Shown here: piece after piece, positions 10,847 through 24,000 of the stretch
How the letters are laid out: the number at the start of each line of letters is the position of its first letter
Numbering within the stretch: the stretch's first letter is position 1
Assembly: GCA_035771165.1 (NCBI GenBank)
Contig: JAWNZC010000322.1
Coordinates: 7,736,501 to 7,800,500, forward strand
DNA from: Paragorgia papillata
Taxonomy: Eukaryota; Cnidaria; Anthozoa; Scleralcyonacea; Coralliidae
DNA: 64,000 bases
Direction of reading: 5' to 3'
Position numbers and translations under genes: made by a program
Notes under the pieces: generated by a model
Database searches by the model: none
What the model saw: only the letters and a program-made list of their open reading frames with translations
Told to the model about the DNA's origin: nothing

Positions 10847-12479
10847 CTGTTTATATAAAAAATAGTCCTATTTCTCCACAAAAATAGAGCAATAAACTGC
10901 AATGCGTTTCATGATAATCGACACATGTGAGAAATAGTGGAAAAATCAATAAACCACTCTATTATTAATTAATTAATTAATTGCTTTTACTGTAACGAAA
11001 GTCTGTTTTGATACATGTAGTTAACGTGGATTTTTGATAAATTGTGAATTGTTTGGTAAATTCATCAATTGGCAAAATTCAGTTGGTTGCTAAATATGTA
11101 CCGATCAATTCGAAGCTTCAACATCACCCCCTGGGAATACCCTGGGAGTTTGAATTTTTGAGAATTTGGTTGTTCAAATCCTCACCTCCCTGGGTGAAAA
11201 ATGTGTTCAAATGCCCTACTGTGTACTGTGTAGATGACAAATTAAAAGGACAAATGCCCAACCACAGAGTCCTGCAAATATTGCAAAATACAATTATTAT
11301 TAATATAATAAATAATAGTTTTTCTCTGAGTAATTTGATTTTTATATTTTCCACCTCCGTTACATGCAAAGAAAATGGCCATTCTGCTCAGCCACTGGTA
11401 ATTCTGCTAGCCTTCATGCAGGTGTTCCACCCAAAAATGCACAAATTAAGAAATCATGGAGACTTACTGTTCAAATCCCCCCATCTACCAAATTCTCCAC
11501 TCCAAAGAAGACATCAAACGTCAAATTCCCTACTCCCCAGAGACTACTGTACTTAAAGTCAAATTTCCAGGGTATGCAGATGTTGAAGTTTTGAATTGAC
11601 TGGTACATAATGAAGAGACTATTAAAGAGCTACACAGCACATTTTAGGGCATGCAAGGGTACTGTATATACATTCTCAATAGAAAAATATATATATATAC
11701 AATATAACATCCTTTCATTGTTCAAGTTAGCTATGAGCAGGGTGTAATAGCTACAGCCAAAAATTCTGCATTAAACACAGTTTTCCCAATCAATTTGAGA
11801 TTGTACTTTCCCAATTTGGTCTGCCAAAAACAATTATATTATAGAATATTATTATAATAGAATGAACAATCCTGCAATGTCAGCTGGCATAGGGCTTGTA
11901 GTGTGCCTACTGTAACAAGGATACAGTAATGTAAGACAGTTACGACCTTTGGAGGGTGTAGCTCCATCGGAGAGGGTTTGCCCTAATAGCTGAGGAACAG
12001 TTTACAGGAGCAGGCGACCCACCAAGACAGGAGCGGTCTTTTAGGTAGAGCAGCTCCAGGCAAGCCTAAACTCCCAACTAAGTTGTAGCAATGTTGCCAA
12101 GAATTACCCTCTCCAACACCATCCTCCAGCTATGCTGGAGAAGGGATTTGAAGCACAAACAGTGGTATAACGCTCATTAGGTGGGGTTAGGGCAAGAACT
12201 AAGGACCCCTGACAGTTGGGGGCTCCGAGGGGCCCCAGCCCACCACAGTCCCCCCCCTGTCAGTCAAATCATGACAACAAGGGCCCCCACACAAAATATG
12301 CCTAAGGGCCCTGTCTTCCTCTGTTACACCACTGGGCACGAACCCTGCCCAATGGCGTTTCTACAACCCAATAAACCCGTGGTGAAACTGCAACACATGG
12401 AGAACTGCGAAATAATGTAACAACAAGAGGCACTTTTGGACCAAGGACCAAGCATCTCTAGAGAGAGTCAGGGAAGCCC

Positions 12480-13480
12480 GCCTGAGCATGGGTCATATAC
12501 ATCCAGCACAGCAACAAATATATGAGCTAAGACACATGAGATGCAGCAGGAAAAAAAATGGGGCAACAAGGCGTGGCATGTGCCTTGAACTCGTTGAACA
12601 CTTAGAACACGTTACGAGCAGCAGGAATGGCAAAGCATGTAAGCAACTAGCAATCGTAACCTATAAGCCACCCACAGGAATTGTAACTTAAGCTACATCC
12701 AGTGCAGAAGATAACGAGAGCCTCATCAGGCAGAGCGACAATGGTAACTTACAACCTAAGAGACAACCGGCAGTGCACAGCAGATGCAGAAGCTATTGAC
12801 CCCCCATGCACATGCATCAGCCTCAGAAGAGTAAGACCCATCATACGCGGTGGCAGGTGGACACAACGATGCAGCACGACTGCAAATGTAACACATCAAG
12901 TGTCACAGCTAGCCAAATGGGCAAGTAACCCTTAAGCTAAAACACAGCATGCACCGCAATCAAGGTGACCTAAGCCATGTCTCGTGCAGCAACTCTTGAA
13001 ACCACAGGTTCGTTGCACGCAGAACTACAGTAACCGAAGACAAGTGGAGCAACTATTGTAATGACAGACTCGTCGGGTCTGGTAGTAGTACCATAACCGA
13101 TGTCAAGGACTGCTGCAATGGTAACCTAAGGTACGCATAGCAGCAAGTGTGACTTCAGATAAACAAACACTGCAGCAATGGACCCAGTTGACCCAGTGGT
13201 GATGGGGTAAGTGAACCCACCTAAAACAGCAAGTGCAGTGGGATAACTTAAGACACATCAGGCGCAGCAGCAAGACATACTGTCTGAGACCACCAGGAGC
13301 ATTGGAAACTATAGGGACTGAAACTGAGGCAACAAGAGACACAGGGGGGAGGAGCAATGGAAGCCCCTGAAACACATCCGGTGTGGCAGCCAACTAACCC
13401 ACAAGACATAACCATGTATGATCCTTGATCTTGCCATGATGAAAGGCTGGTAGTAGACCCCGCAGCAGTACAACACCTAG
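12480..13480. repeat. eroded minisatellite-like tract, period about 60-70 bp
   Basis: Variants of GCAATGGTAACCTAAG, ACACATCAGGTGCAGCAG and CAGCAA recur throughout at irregular spacing of roughly 60-70 bases. The units are too diverged to delimit by eye. Open frames inside are not protein-like. Confidence 0.5.
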
Positions 13481-13481
13481 A

Positions 13482-13637
13482 CATATTCATCATTCAGCCT
13501 GCTACCTGTTGCATGGTTCCTACAGTGTTATGGAATTATGCAGGTCTTACTTGTTTCTGCAGAAACAAGTAAGACCTGCATAATTCCATAACACTGTAGG
13601 AACCATGCAACAGGTAGCAGGCTGAATGATGAATATG
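13482..13637. repeat. perfect 156-bp palindrome, no loop
   Basis: The 78 bases 13482-13559 are exactly the reverse complement of 13560-13637. The centre is CTGCAG at 13557-13562. Symmetry ends abruptly at both sides (A at 13481 against G at 13638). I compared all 78 positions and found no mismatch. Confidence 0.97.
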
Positions 13638-14542
13638 GTGCGAGCCTAGTGTGTATAATCCCACCTAACCAACCAGAGACTAACCAGTCACCCACTGTGG
13701 GAAAGGGGCTAGCATGACCCAACATCTCATCTTGCAGCCCATGAGTGAGGGAAGGCCTACAACACATGTGGGCTCAAAATGCTGATTGGCCCAGACACCC
13801 GGTCCCAGGACACTTAGCCCACCATGATCCCACAAGCTTGTAGCTTTAATGATTATCGTGGATATAAATAAAGGTTATCTTACTGTATATTATCTTATCT
13901 AGTACCAAAGCTGATAATTAATAGACGACATAGCGCATACTTGTAATAGATACAATAGCACACAATTGTAGTACACAAGGCCTAAGGCACAAGCAAGCAC
14001 TCTCCAGAGCAAATAGACAAAAGGCGCCTGAACGGCCCAAAACAGCCTGAAAGAAGGTGAACCACTGAACCACTCAAGTAGGCTGGCAATCTGGGACCCT
14101 ACAACATCAAGCCGAGCTGCAAAACGAGCCAGAAACATAGCTGCCCTAAGGTGTGAAGAGCATTTAACAATACAGAATTTAATATAAAATGTAACACACA
14201 ACTAAATAGACCTGGGTGATGAGGACATTAACATTGAAATGAGCTACGTTGGAGAAAAAAACAAATGCACTTGGATGTCTTGTATTACGTGGTTATGATC
14301 TCTGTTACGACCCATAAGGTGGCCACTTAGCTGTACTGTTTAGGAACAATGGACATATAGTTTCCAGTGGGATTTGCGGTCGGACGTTGTCAAGCCCATA
14401 AAACAAAACATAACAGATAATTAGCAAAACAAATTTGCACACACGATCACCGACCCATAATTTATTTTGTTGCTGCGAGCTAAAGCGGTATAAACCGCGC
14501 GAAAGGCAGCACAGAAATAGGACCCTCTGTAAGCCAACTAGT
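13638..14542. other. no gene seen
   Basis: Mixed-composition sequence with chance open frames only. No repeat ends or RNA signals recognised. Confidence 0.5.
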
Positions 14543-16331
14543 ATCGTTTTCACTCACGTGATCGGTGGTGGCCTCATTGGGGTGGTGAAACAATACGAAA
14601 TTTTTGAATAAGAATAGAGCTAAATTCCCTTAGGATAAAGATGGTACACCAATATGGCCGCCATTTCATTGTTTCGGTACACCAATATGGCCGCCGTGAC
14701 GTTAGCCCAGTGAACTGCGTTAGCCTGATTATCAGACGGTATGGTGTGGTATATGGTGTTCGCTCACTCCACCTCCCCGTCTGATGGACTTCACGGGGTT
14801 TCATGTTCTGTGACGTATTATCCTTTGTATTGCAGCAGCCAATCGCAATGCATTTGTTTCACTTTTCGGGCATACCTTGCATACATAATTAGTTCTCAAA
14901 AACTAAAGCCTTCGCTCTGATTGGTTAAAGGATAATACGTCACAGAACATGAAACCCCGTGAAGTCCATCAGACGGGGAGGTGGAGTGAGCGAACACCAT
15001 ACCGTCTGATAATCAGGCTACCGTGACTGCATATACTTGATAAAGTTATAGTATCGGAAAGACAACATGAGCATGTGGAGTAAAATATAACGCTAGGGAA
15101 GCCATATAAAGGATTTACCAAATATATAGTACAGTAAATTGCCAGCGAAGAATAACTAGCCCTACCCAAAAATGGGTGGCAGTGTGTAGTGGCATAAGCA
15201 CGGACGGCAGAATTTTTGACCAGTCCAGGCAATATTTAGATAAAATAGAACGACTTGACTCGCCTGGTAATTTATCCTAAATTAGGGCGTCCAACGACTT
15301 GGGAGTGACAAAACTTTTGGCCTTTCGAACTTGTACGCCAGAGCGGAACAGTGCCGAGATCCGAACATCTAGTATGCTACGAGCCAGTCAAACATACAAA
15401 CGCTTAGCTCACATACACAAGCAGATTGAACAGTTGAACTGCGCCGAGAGCCAGAATAAACTGTCTCCCTCGATAAGTCGATAGCTCAAAAACGCATCGA
15501 ACAAGCTGTTGGAGCACTGCAAAAAGCACCAAGGCCCAATTAGCGGTCTGTGAACAACAAAATTATCCGGTAATAACTGTGGAGAAAACAAACAACTCAA
15601 CAAGCCACGGAAAAGAAGACAAGCTTATTGTCCGAAAAAAGTTAAAAATAAATGGCATGAGCTTCTCCACCAGAGAATATTCAGTTTCCAAAAATTGTGC
15701 AAAAAATTCCGCATTGTGAGATTCAGTACATGCAAAATATTTAATATCGGAATATCAAAATGCTTTTCCATTCTTTATATTTGTTCAATTTCAATGACGC
15801 CGACACCATATCGTCGCCATCATGCACGCCATGACAGATGTTTACTGAGGATGCATGAAGTCGCTTATGTTGCTGAATTACTGTATATAGTATGTTTGAG
15901 CATTTTTTTTTTCTACATTTAGAAGCTAAATTTGTTTGGCACATTCGTTCTCTGCGGTTTGCTACGGATCCCGTTGTTTCTCAGGAAGCAACTGTACGTT
16001 TGTTAATTGTGCAGCTTTGTTTTCTTCGAGTGTTTATAGTTACGTTTTTAATGAATAATCTTTCAGTATTTTCATATTTCACCTCTATAAAATGTTTTTC
16101 ACTCGAGAATTTAAAGTGTCCTATTTTGGATTCTTTAAAAAATCATTGATATTCAATTCTTGGTTTTCATCTGACGTCACGGCGGCCATATTGGTGCACA
16201 GAAACAATGAAATGGCGGCCATATTGGTGCTCAATCTTTATCCTATGGGAATTTAACTCTATTCTTATTCAAACAGTTCGAATTGTTTCACCACCCCCAA
16301 CGGGGCCACCGATCACGTGAGTGAAAACGAT
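14543..16331. mobile_element. inverted-repeat element of 1.79 kb, host of a nested MITE
   Basis: Left arm from 14543 (ATCGTTTTCACTCACGTGAT, then GGTGGTGAAAC, CCAATATGGCCGCCATTTC, GGCCGCCGTGACGT, to about 14702) is inverted at about 16170-16331. The interior at 15021-16170 holds short open frames with no recognised domain, so I call it non-autonomous. Confidence 0.85.
14721..15020. mobile_element. MITE nested in the 14.5-kb element
   Basis: TAGCCTGATTATCAGACGGT at 14721 and its inverse ending at 15020 delimit about 300 bp. The arms match inward over roughly 100 bases (GGTGTTCGCTCACTCCACCT, CCGTCTGATGGACTTCACGG, GTGACGTATTATCCTTT). It lies just inside the left arm of the larger element. Confidence 0.88.
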
Positions 16332-16559
16332 CCATAGGTACTGTATATCTCTAATAGCGTACTGTCGAGCTGCTATTTATAGCACAAAATGCGGACAAAC
16401 AAACCAAAATTGACTTTGAAATGATTGCAAATGAGCCATTATCTATTGTTCGGACTGCAAGAATTATGGGTAAAAGCGCACAAACCTAAATAGTGACGTC
16501 ATCACGACGGAGCGCTATTGGGTGCACGTATTTGATCACATCATTGCTAGGCTTTTTAT

Positions 16560-16852
16560 ACGAACGAAGAACTCGGGGTAGCCATAATTATAAGTATAGA
16601 CTTGACAAGGCCACCAAGAATGTTTATTTTTACTCTTTTTTTCCAAGAACAATCAGACAATGGAATAGCCTTCCTAGTGACATTGTTGATGTAAATTCAC
16701 TAGATCTTTTTAAGTCTAAGTTATCTAATTTTTAAGTAATTGATTATTTTATATTTGTATATATAGTTTACTATTTTTATAGATTTTTATAGTTGGTGTG
16801 ATACTCGTATGAATTTTACCGACTTAATAAAATGTAGATGTAGATACCTGAT
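16560..16852 (+). pseudogene. 3' end of a non-LTR retrotransposon (CR1/L2/jockey type)
   Basis: The translated 3' part reads FFPRTIRQWNSLP, then DIVDVNSLDLFKSKL, and stops at 16733-16735. This is the usual C-terminus of the reverse-transcriptase polypeptide in these LINE clades. It is followed by a short AT-rich 3' UTR and a GTAGATGTAGATA tail near 16840-16852 of the kind that ends such copies. The 5' part is missing, as in most LINE insertions. Confidence 0.75.
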
Positions 16853-18072
16853 ATCACAAGGAATAAGCACTGAATGATGTAAATCATGTACAGTAACGTC
16901 CTAAAAATTACGCCCAAATCATGCACCAAAAATTTGAAAAATCATATGACAAACTTCGAAATGATCGGAAGATAAATAGATCACAAATAAAAATCCGATC
17001 TAAAAATTACAAAAGAAATAACAAAAAAATATGAAACAAAATTACAGGGTTTTTCCAAAATCGCGTACACTTTTTCAGGTCGAAGTGCTTGGTCTTTCAA
17101 AATTGTCATCCTAATTAACAATTGAATGAAACATTTTGAAAACCAACCAATAATGGCTAATTAGAATACAGCTCTTCCATATTTTACTTAGTTCTTGAGA
17201 TACTTAGATTATGCAGTATCAAATGAGATGATCTACAATTTTAAATTGTATGTTCAATTGTACAATATTTTAACCTATTGGAAAACCGTGTATATTGGAA
17301 CTTTTCATGTGGATATAAACCACTATACGGAAGAACTGCGCAGCGTAGATAACTCTCAGGCATCTTTATATAATTGTACTTTTGAGTTCGTTCGTTGGTT
17401 CGTCTGTTCGGAATCGATAGCATGCGACGTTTTTGACGCCAAACATGAGGGCACCGCTTTGTAACACTGTGACTGGTTATTTAACGCCAGGCGATTTTAC
17501 TCGTCGAAAGGAGAAGGTTCGAACCCTCAGCCAGCCTATATAGGCAGCAATAGCTTAAAAGATTGTTAATAAACCTGAACAATTAGACGACTGTGAATTT
17601 GACAAACCATATATAAACACTCACATCTGATCTTTATCTAAAACACAAACTCGAGCTGAGGACTGAGATACTGCTCGTGTTGTATTAGTAATTATACTAA
17701 AAGTTTTACAGTACATGTATGTGGACTTTTAATTACCTGATTTATAATACGCCTGATATACATGCGTGTTCAGTACTGTGTGTGATAGTTTAAATTAATT
17801 TATTTTTTATTTTTTATTTTTTAGCTCATTAGCTCATTGCCCCCTGGTAATGCGCAATTTACCCCCATCTGGTGTTATATGGAAAACGTGTCAAAACAAT
17901 TTCCCTCTTTAAATCAAGATCTAATGAACATCCTGCATCAGCTAGGTTTGACATAACGTTGGACAGAAATTTTTTGGACTTTTTCTTCATCAAGATGGCC
18001 AAATTGTATTCATGGGAATTCCGTACTAGTCCATCATGCTATGGTCACCAAAATATGTTTGGGTCAAAAAAC
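16853..18072. other. upstream region of DAG1
   Basis: AT-rich, no gene recognised. At 17479-17530 a dispersed motif (TTAACGCCAGGCGATTTTACTCGTC) also seen near 49230 and, weaker, near 43986. The DAG1 promoter and any non-coding 5' exon should lie here, but no TATA box or start site can be defended. Confidence 0.5.
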
Positions 18073-21000
18073 ATGTTTTCAAAAATATTGCTTCTTTTAA
18101 TGACTTTTATACACATTTTATCCAAGAGTTTTTGCTTTGTCAAATTATATCTCTGTAAATAATGCTGAATATCCAGTTGTGATGCCTTCGTCTTCTGTCA
18201 ATCATTATAAAAGGACAGGAGTTCAAGAAAGAGAATGTTTTTCTGGCAGACTGTGCGAATATAGAATTTCTGAAAGTGACTTTCTTTGTAAAGTTCAAAC
18301 ATATGTGGTAAGTATATTGAGATAAAAGATATGTTACATTAATTTTGTAGAACAATGTACTTAATAATTAAGTAATGTGATATACGGTTGAACATGTTTC
18401 AAATTATTTTGTAAATTATTATTGTTGTTTACGAATATTTAAAAACAGGATAGCCTATCAGTACTATCAACAGGGTCCTGTGTCTACCAAATGCAGATAT
18501 AGAAATATTCCTAGATTACAATATTAGAAAAAGTACAATCATATAAATAAAAAGGAGCTAATTAAAATAATCATTCACAGCTCGTACAAATAGTGTCCGT
18601 GAGAGAGCAAGCTAATTCTAAAGGTAAATTATTAAAAATAATAGCTGCCTGAAAATAAAAACTATAATTACAACCTACATTAATATTTACTTTCGGAAGT
18701 TTTAAAGCTAAATATGAAAAAAAAATTATTATACATGTATTAAAAAAAAAACACCGTTTTTTTGTATTTGCTGAATCTTTGACATGTTGACTCAGGTCTT
18801 CACATCAGTCAAATCATTCTTTACTTTCTTTTTATTCATTCCAGATATCTAAAAAGGCTGAGCATTTTTTGCCCGAATGGTTGTGGTTCAACGAGGAAAA
18901 ACGAACTTTATTTGGCATTCCTTCGGAGAAGGACCAAGGGATTTGTGATATATTAATTATTGGTCTGACAAAACTACCAAATCATCCTGCAGGCCACATT
19001 TGTGGGTCGGTGACTATAAAGATAACTGTTTGGGGGCTTAATAGTTTTCCATTGTTTGCTCAAAACTCGTTGCTTCGAGTGAAAATTCGTGGAAATTCTG
19101 ATGGGCAAATTAACACATGTGCTTTTAATGAACCAATCATCTTGGCATCGTTGGTGTTGTCTTCAAATATTCTTGATTTGAACGGAGAAAAACGATGGGA
19201 GTTTATCGAGGCTTTGTCTTCGTCTTATGACATTTCTATTCAGAATACGTTCGTATTACCGAATACAGTACAGAATCCGTTTTTGAATTTGCTCGAGTCT
19301 TCGCACGTTGTGGCTTCTGGTCCCGGTGCAAATAGGTTTGCTTCTGGATCAAGTATTTTATTAACTTGGCATGTGAAATGTGGTGTTATTCAATTGGATG
19401 ATCCGTTGTTTGAACAGCTGAAACAACTTTCACAAAAATGGTCGCGAACGAAAAATATCAGCTATGGCGTTATTGGTTGGCATGTTATAACTGGATTTCA
19501 AAATCATTACGTTAAACATGCTGTTTTACGTAGAAGGAGGAACGTCATTGGCGGTAGTACGACCCTGGTACATAGTACCATTCCAATCTCGAGGGTGACT
19601 ATTGTTACAACAAAACTCAAACCTAATAAAACGACTTACAGAAGTCAAACAGCAACGTTAACTCGATCGCTACCTTCACCGACATTTTCCTCACCTGTAG
19701 GCAGTAGTTCATTATTTGATGTGTTTTCATCATCATCTACTGTGCAGTTAGATCAGATCAATTCATCTTCATCTCAATACTCTATTCGTAATTCATCGTC
19801 GGAGGTATTACGTTCTATGATTTCTCAGTTTTCATCCTCGGCAAAACTTCGTACTTCCATTCAACCTTCGTCCACTTCAACTCAGATGATGCAACGAAGT
19901 ACTACCTACATTCTCTTGCCTTCAAGCATGCATTTGATTTCTCCAAGTGGATATGGTACAGCATCAAACGAACTCTCATCTTCCACAGAGTTCACAGCTA
20001 AAATTTCCACTATTTCATCGTTTTTAATATCACGTGACACCAACAATGCAACTTCATTCAAGATGCGTTCTTCTACTAATATTTCACCGTTGATTGTCAA
20101 CAGTTCTTTTTTAAAAACAACACCCTATCCTTTTCTAATATCGTCCAACAGCACTTTTACAATACTGGATACAGCCATAGTCAGCACTCTTGCTCTTATC
20201 AGGTCTACGGAACTGCTAAGCTTCACCAAGAAATATTTGTCATCTTTGAAATCAAATTTTGTAAGGACTTCTGCTTTGCAGCAGTCACGAACATACTTTA
20301 CCGCATCAAAGGATTTTGTTTTAAGAACCACCAGCGCAATTAGTGGTATTGCGGCCGATACAACTATCGTAGTGAAAACTATTAACCAGTCCAGGTCAGA
20401 AAGTTCTAGTTCTACAGTACATCCCACACAGCCGCAATCTATTGTCTCGACACATGTTTTATTGGCTTCTACCCAATCATATGATAGAACAGCAAGTAAT
20501 CCAATTTACACTGTTGATTTTAGTAGTACACCAATGCTTCATACTGACATTAGTAGTACAACTCCCATGGTGAATAAAACCTCTCAGGTAGTGGGGTCAC
20601 TTTTATTCAGAAGTTCAGTAATTCACCAAACCAAAACCGTTGTTTCGTTTCAACCATACTCTTCCACCCCAGGAGTAAACATTACTTCAAAGGCTAGCAG
20701 AACAATATTGACATCCACCATTAACAAACAACGGGAGACAGCTACGAGACAGTTGGTAACTTATTCTTCGAAATTAAATTTATATTCTAGTACGGACGAT
20801 ACGGCGATTAAAAAAGGGTCAACCGTGACTAGCACTCAGTCAATGTCTACTGGCTTTTTTTTACAAACAAGTGTGAAAGATGAAACGACATTCAGTAAAA
20901 CCTTAATTCAAACTTCAAGTAAGACATCCCAGTTTCAAACGACAGTATTAACATCTTCCAAATATATGGTATCAGATTTCATTAAAACAACCACAGCAAC

Positions 21001-24000
21001 GCGTTTTAAGCCAGTTCAGTCATCAGCAACAAGTGTTACTCTAACAAAAGAAATAAGTTCTTTGCTGACAAGTATGAAAGATAAAACAACGTTCAGTAAA
21101 ACTTTAATACAAACTTCATCTAAGACGTCGCAGTTCAAAATCAGTGGGACAACCACAGCAACCAGTTTTAAACCAGTTCAGTTGTCATCAACAAGTGTAA
21201 TTCGAAGAAAAGGAATAAGCTTCTCTGTCTCAAGAGCTATAACTGACACAATGTCCACAACAAATTTTACAGAAACGACGTTTGTGTCGTCCATGCCTAC
21301 CTCAGTGGTTAAACTGACATCTTTAGGTAAGTGATGGTTTACATCATGCAGCATGCAGCTAATGATAATATTCATGTACGTACGGTAAAGTTTGTAAACT
21401 TCTGCATCTGGTCAGCTCGATAATCGTATTTATCTTGTGATGCACTACACAATCCAAACAAAATATCCGTTTCAGTATCACACAATGTTAGTCATATACC
21501 TGGTAACGAAATGTAAATGAATAATGAATGTTTATGAGTGAAATGGAAAGGATGTTTTCACGAGGTGCAAGATGGAATGTTTCATTACTCGGGCTACTGT
21601 GGTAGACCGAGTCTAGGTTTCGGCTAGGTTCCCCCCCCCTTTTTTTTGGCTGTCACGATTTTGCATTTTTGCACATTTCCCCCCGCTATTACAAGTTCTT
21701 TTATCCTTTCGCTTTTGGAGTTGGACAAAAAGTTGAACAGTTTTTCCTTTTGATCAAGGTGTTCTCCCACGTTGTTGGTAGATTTCGAAATAGACTGACT
21801 GACTTTGTAGTTTATTTAACAGTGACAACTCTCTTGATCGTAAATATGTTCACCTGTGTGAAGTATGCACCACATTCACCCTTTGATTCAGGCTCCGCGC
21901 AATTGCGGCAAGTGCACTGAGCCTGAACGAAGGGTGAGTATGGTGCATACTTCACACAGGTGAACGTGAGTTGCCAGTACGTACGTAGCCGGTAGCCCAA
22001 GTGAATGCCTGACCCAGGCGTCTTGTTTAATGAAGCGACAGTCAAGTTGAATGGAACATTTCATTTTTCATCGAATGAGAATATTCTTACCATTGCACGA
22101 ATAAAAACAGTCATTCTTTGTTTTATAAACACCAAAATGGATCCTCGTTATTAATTACTTAGGTTTTAGAACGTTTTGTAAGGTTTCAGTAAGATTTTAG
22201 CACGATTCGATTTAATGCAGACCGAGCCGTGCAATGGAACAAAAATGTACGGTAAATGACGTAGGTACAGTAGTGCAATGGAAATTCTACTCAATACCAC
22301 GTGTTCAATAATCTGCCAATCAAATGGGGATCACTACTGTATGTAGTATATACAGTAGTTATCCCCATCTGATTGGCAGATTATTTTTGTTTTCCGACGT
22401 TACCTCGTTAAACTGACCTGTGACGTATGCAAGAGGCCAAACTTACCTCTGACGTACAGCATACTACAAAGTAAGCTTAAGCCGAACTTCTGTAGCCTGC
22501 GTAGCAAGCGTTTCTTAGTAGCCTGGGTACGAAGGTGGAGGAAAGCCTGGGAACGAAGGTGGAGGAAACGAAGGTGGAGGAAATCAACAACGTAATGTCT
22601 GATATATCAATTAGGCTATACGCTTGAACCTGCAAGTAGATTTGAAGAATACAACCATGTAAAATGATTTATTAAGCTGAGCTTTCGTCCTGTGGTGCTC
22701 AGGACATCATCAGAGCTTGCGAACTAAAATATTAGTTTATAAACGTCATTTCAAAGATTGATGGAAATATAACGTCCGATGTTTATCACGTTATCATACT
22801 ACTTGGACTTTCAGAATTCACAAATTATTCTAATCAGTTCTAATTTTTTAGAAATTTATGAAATTATTTGACCAATAAGTAAACATAGTATAAATGATAA
22901 ATAAATAATTTTACATGGTTGTATCCGCAAGAATTTATATATTACATTACTCACCATGCAAAGCAGTTACAAAACTATAAGAATTGAAGAAGTAATATTA
23001 TATCAACAACGAGTTTGAGTGTTTCATCAGGGGATCCAAACACGAGAAAACATGATGAAGTGTTTGATGTTTAGATCGAGTGTTTGGATTCCCCTGATGA
23101 AACACGATAAACGAGTTGTTGATATGGCATCTCAATCGAGCGATTTCAATTGGAAAGTGCAATTAAAATAAACCCTCATGAGATTTTATTCATGAGTGTG
23201 TGTAAAATTTATTCATACAGCAACTTGTTTATTTTCATAAATAATCGAGATCTTAAGAATTAGATGAACACCGGTTTTCATCAAATATCTTGGGTGGTAT
23301 ATACGATTTTAGCGTGTTTTACAGGAGTATCCAACTTCAATCATGCAGAATCAACTATTTTAATTGGCTGATTTTCTCATGAATTACTAATGAGTTTGAG
23401 ATGGCGGATGTCAAGATTTAGTGAGTTCATAGGTTTGGTATTTTTCTAATTTTTACTACCTTTTTTGTAGGGTTGACAACCTTGTTCGTTACTAGCAAGA
23501 TTGTGCCTTCAACTATTGAACTAAGCGCGGCGACTGCAGAGAGAAGTCGATCTTCATTGAACAGTACGACATTGAGAATACTGCCAACTTCCTCAACACC
23601 TTTGTTATCACCTTCTTTACTAACGAACTATTTTAACACAGCAATACTAACCTTACCCACTGAGCAGTTAACAAGCACACCGTCCTTTTCATATTTCATC
23701 AAAGAACCGTCATCAACGTCATTAGTTACTCCTACATCTGTTCAGACTAACACAGGTATGATAAATCAAGCTAGTGTAACATTTAATAAATTTGCATCAT
23801 TTACAGTAATTCACAACCAAACCTTTGGTCATAGTTACACCACTTCGGAAGTCTTCGAGACTTCACTAATGTCAATGGTACACACTAATTTGATCTTGTC
23901 TTTACCTTCTACTTCATTATCGAGTTTGAACAAACAGATGATCTCCAGCACTATCGCAATCACTCACAATTTCACTTCAACAATTCCTCTTTCAATGCCA

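Noticed and set aside
11044..11556. 170-codon open frame on the plus strand.
   Set aside because: No recognisable domain, uneven composition, overlapping frames on both strands, and no splice context that fits a gene.
17516..17526. GGTTCGAACCC, like a tRNA B box.
   Set aside because: No cloverleaf stems or A box could be placed around it; it lies in a dispersed repeat.
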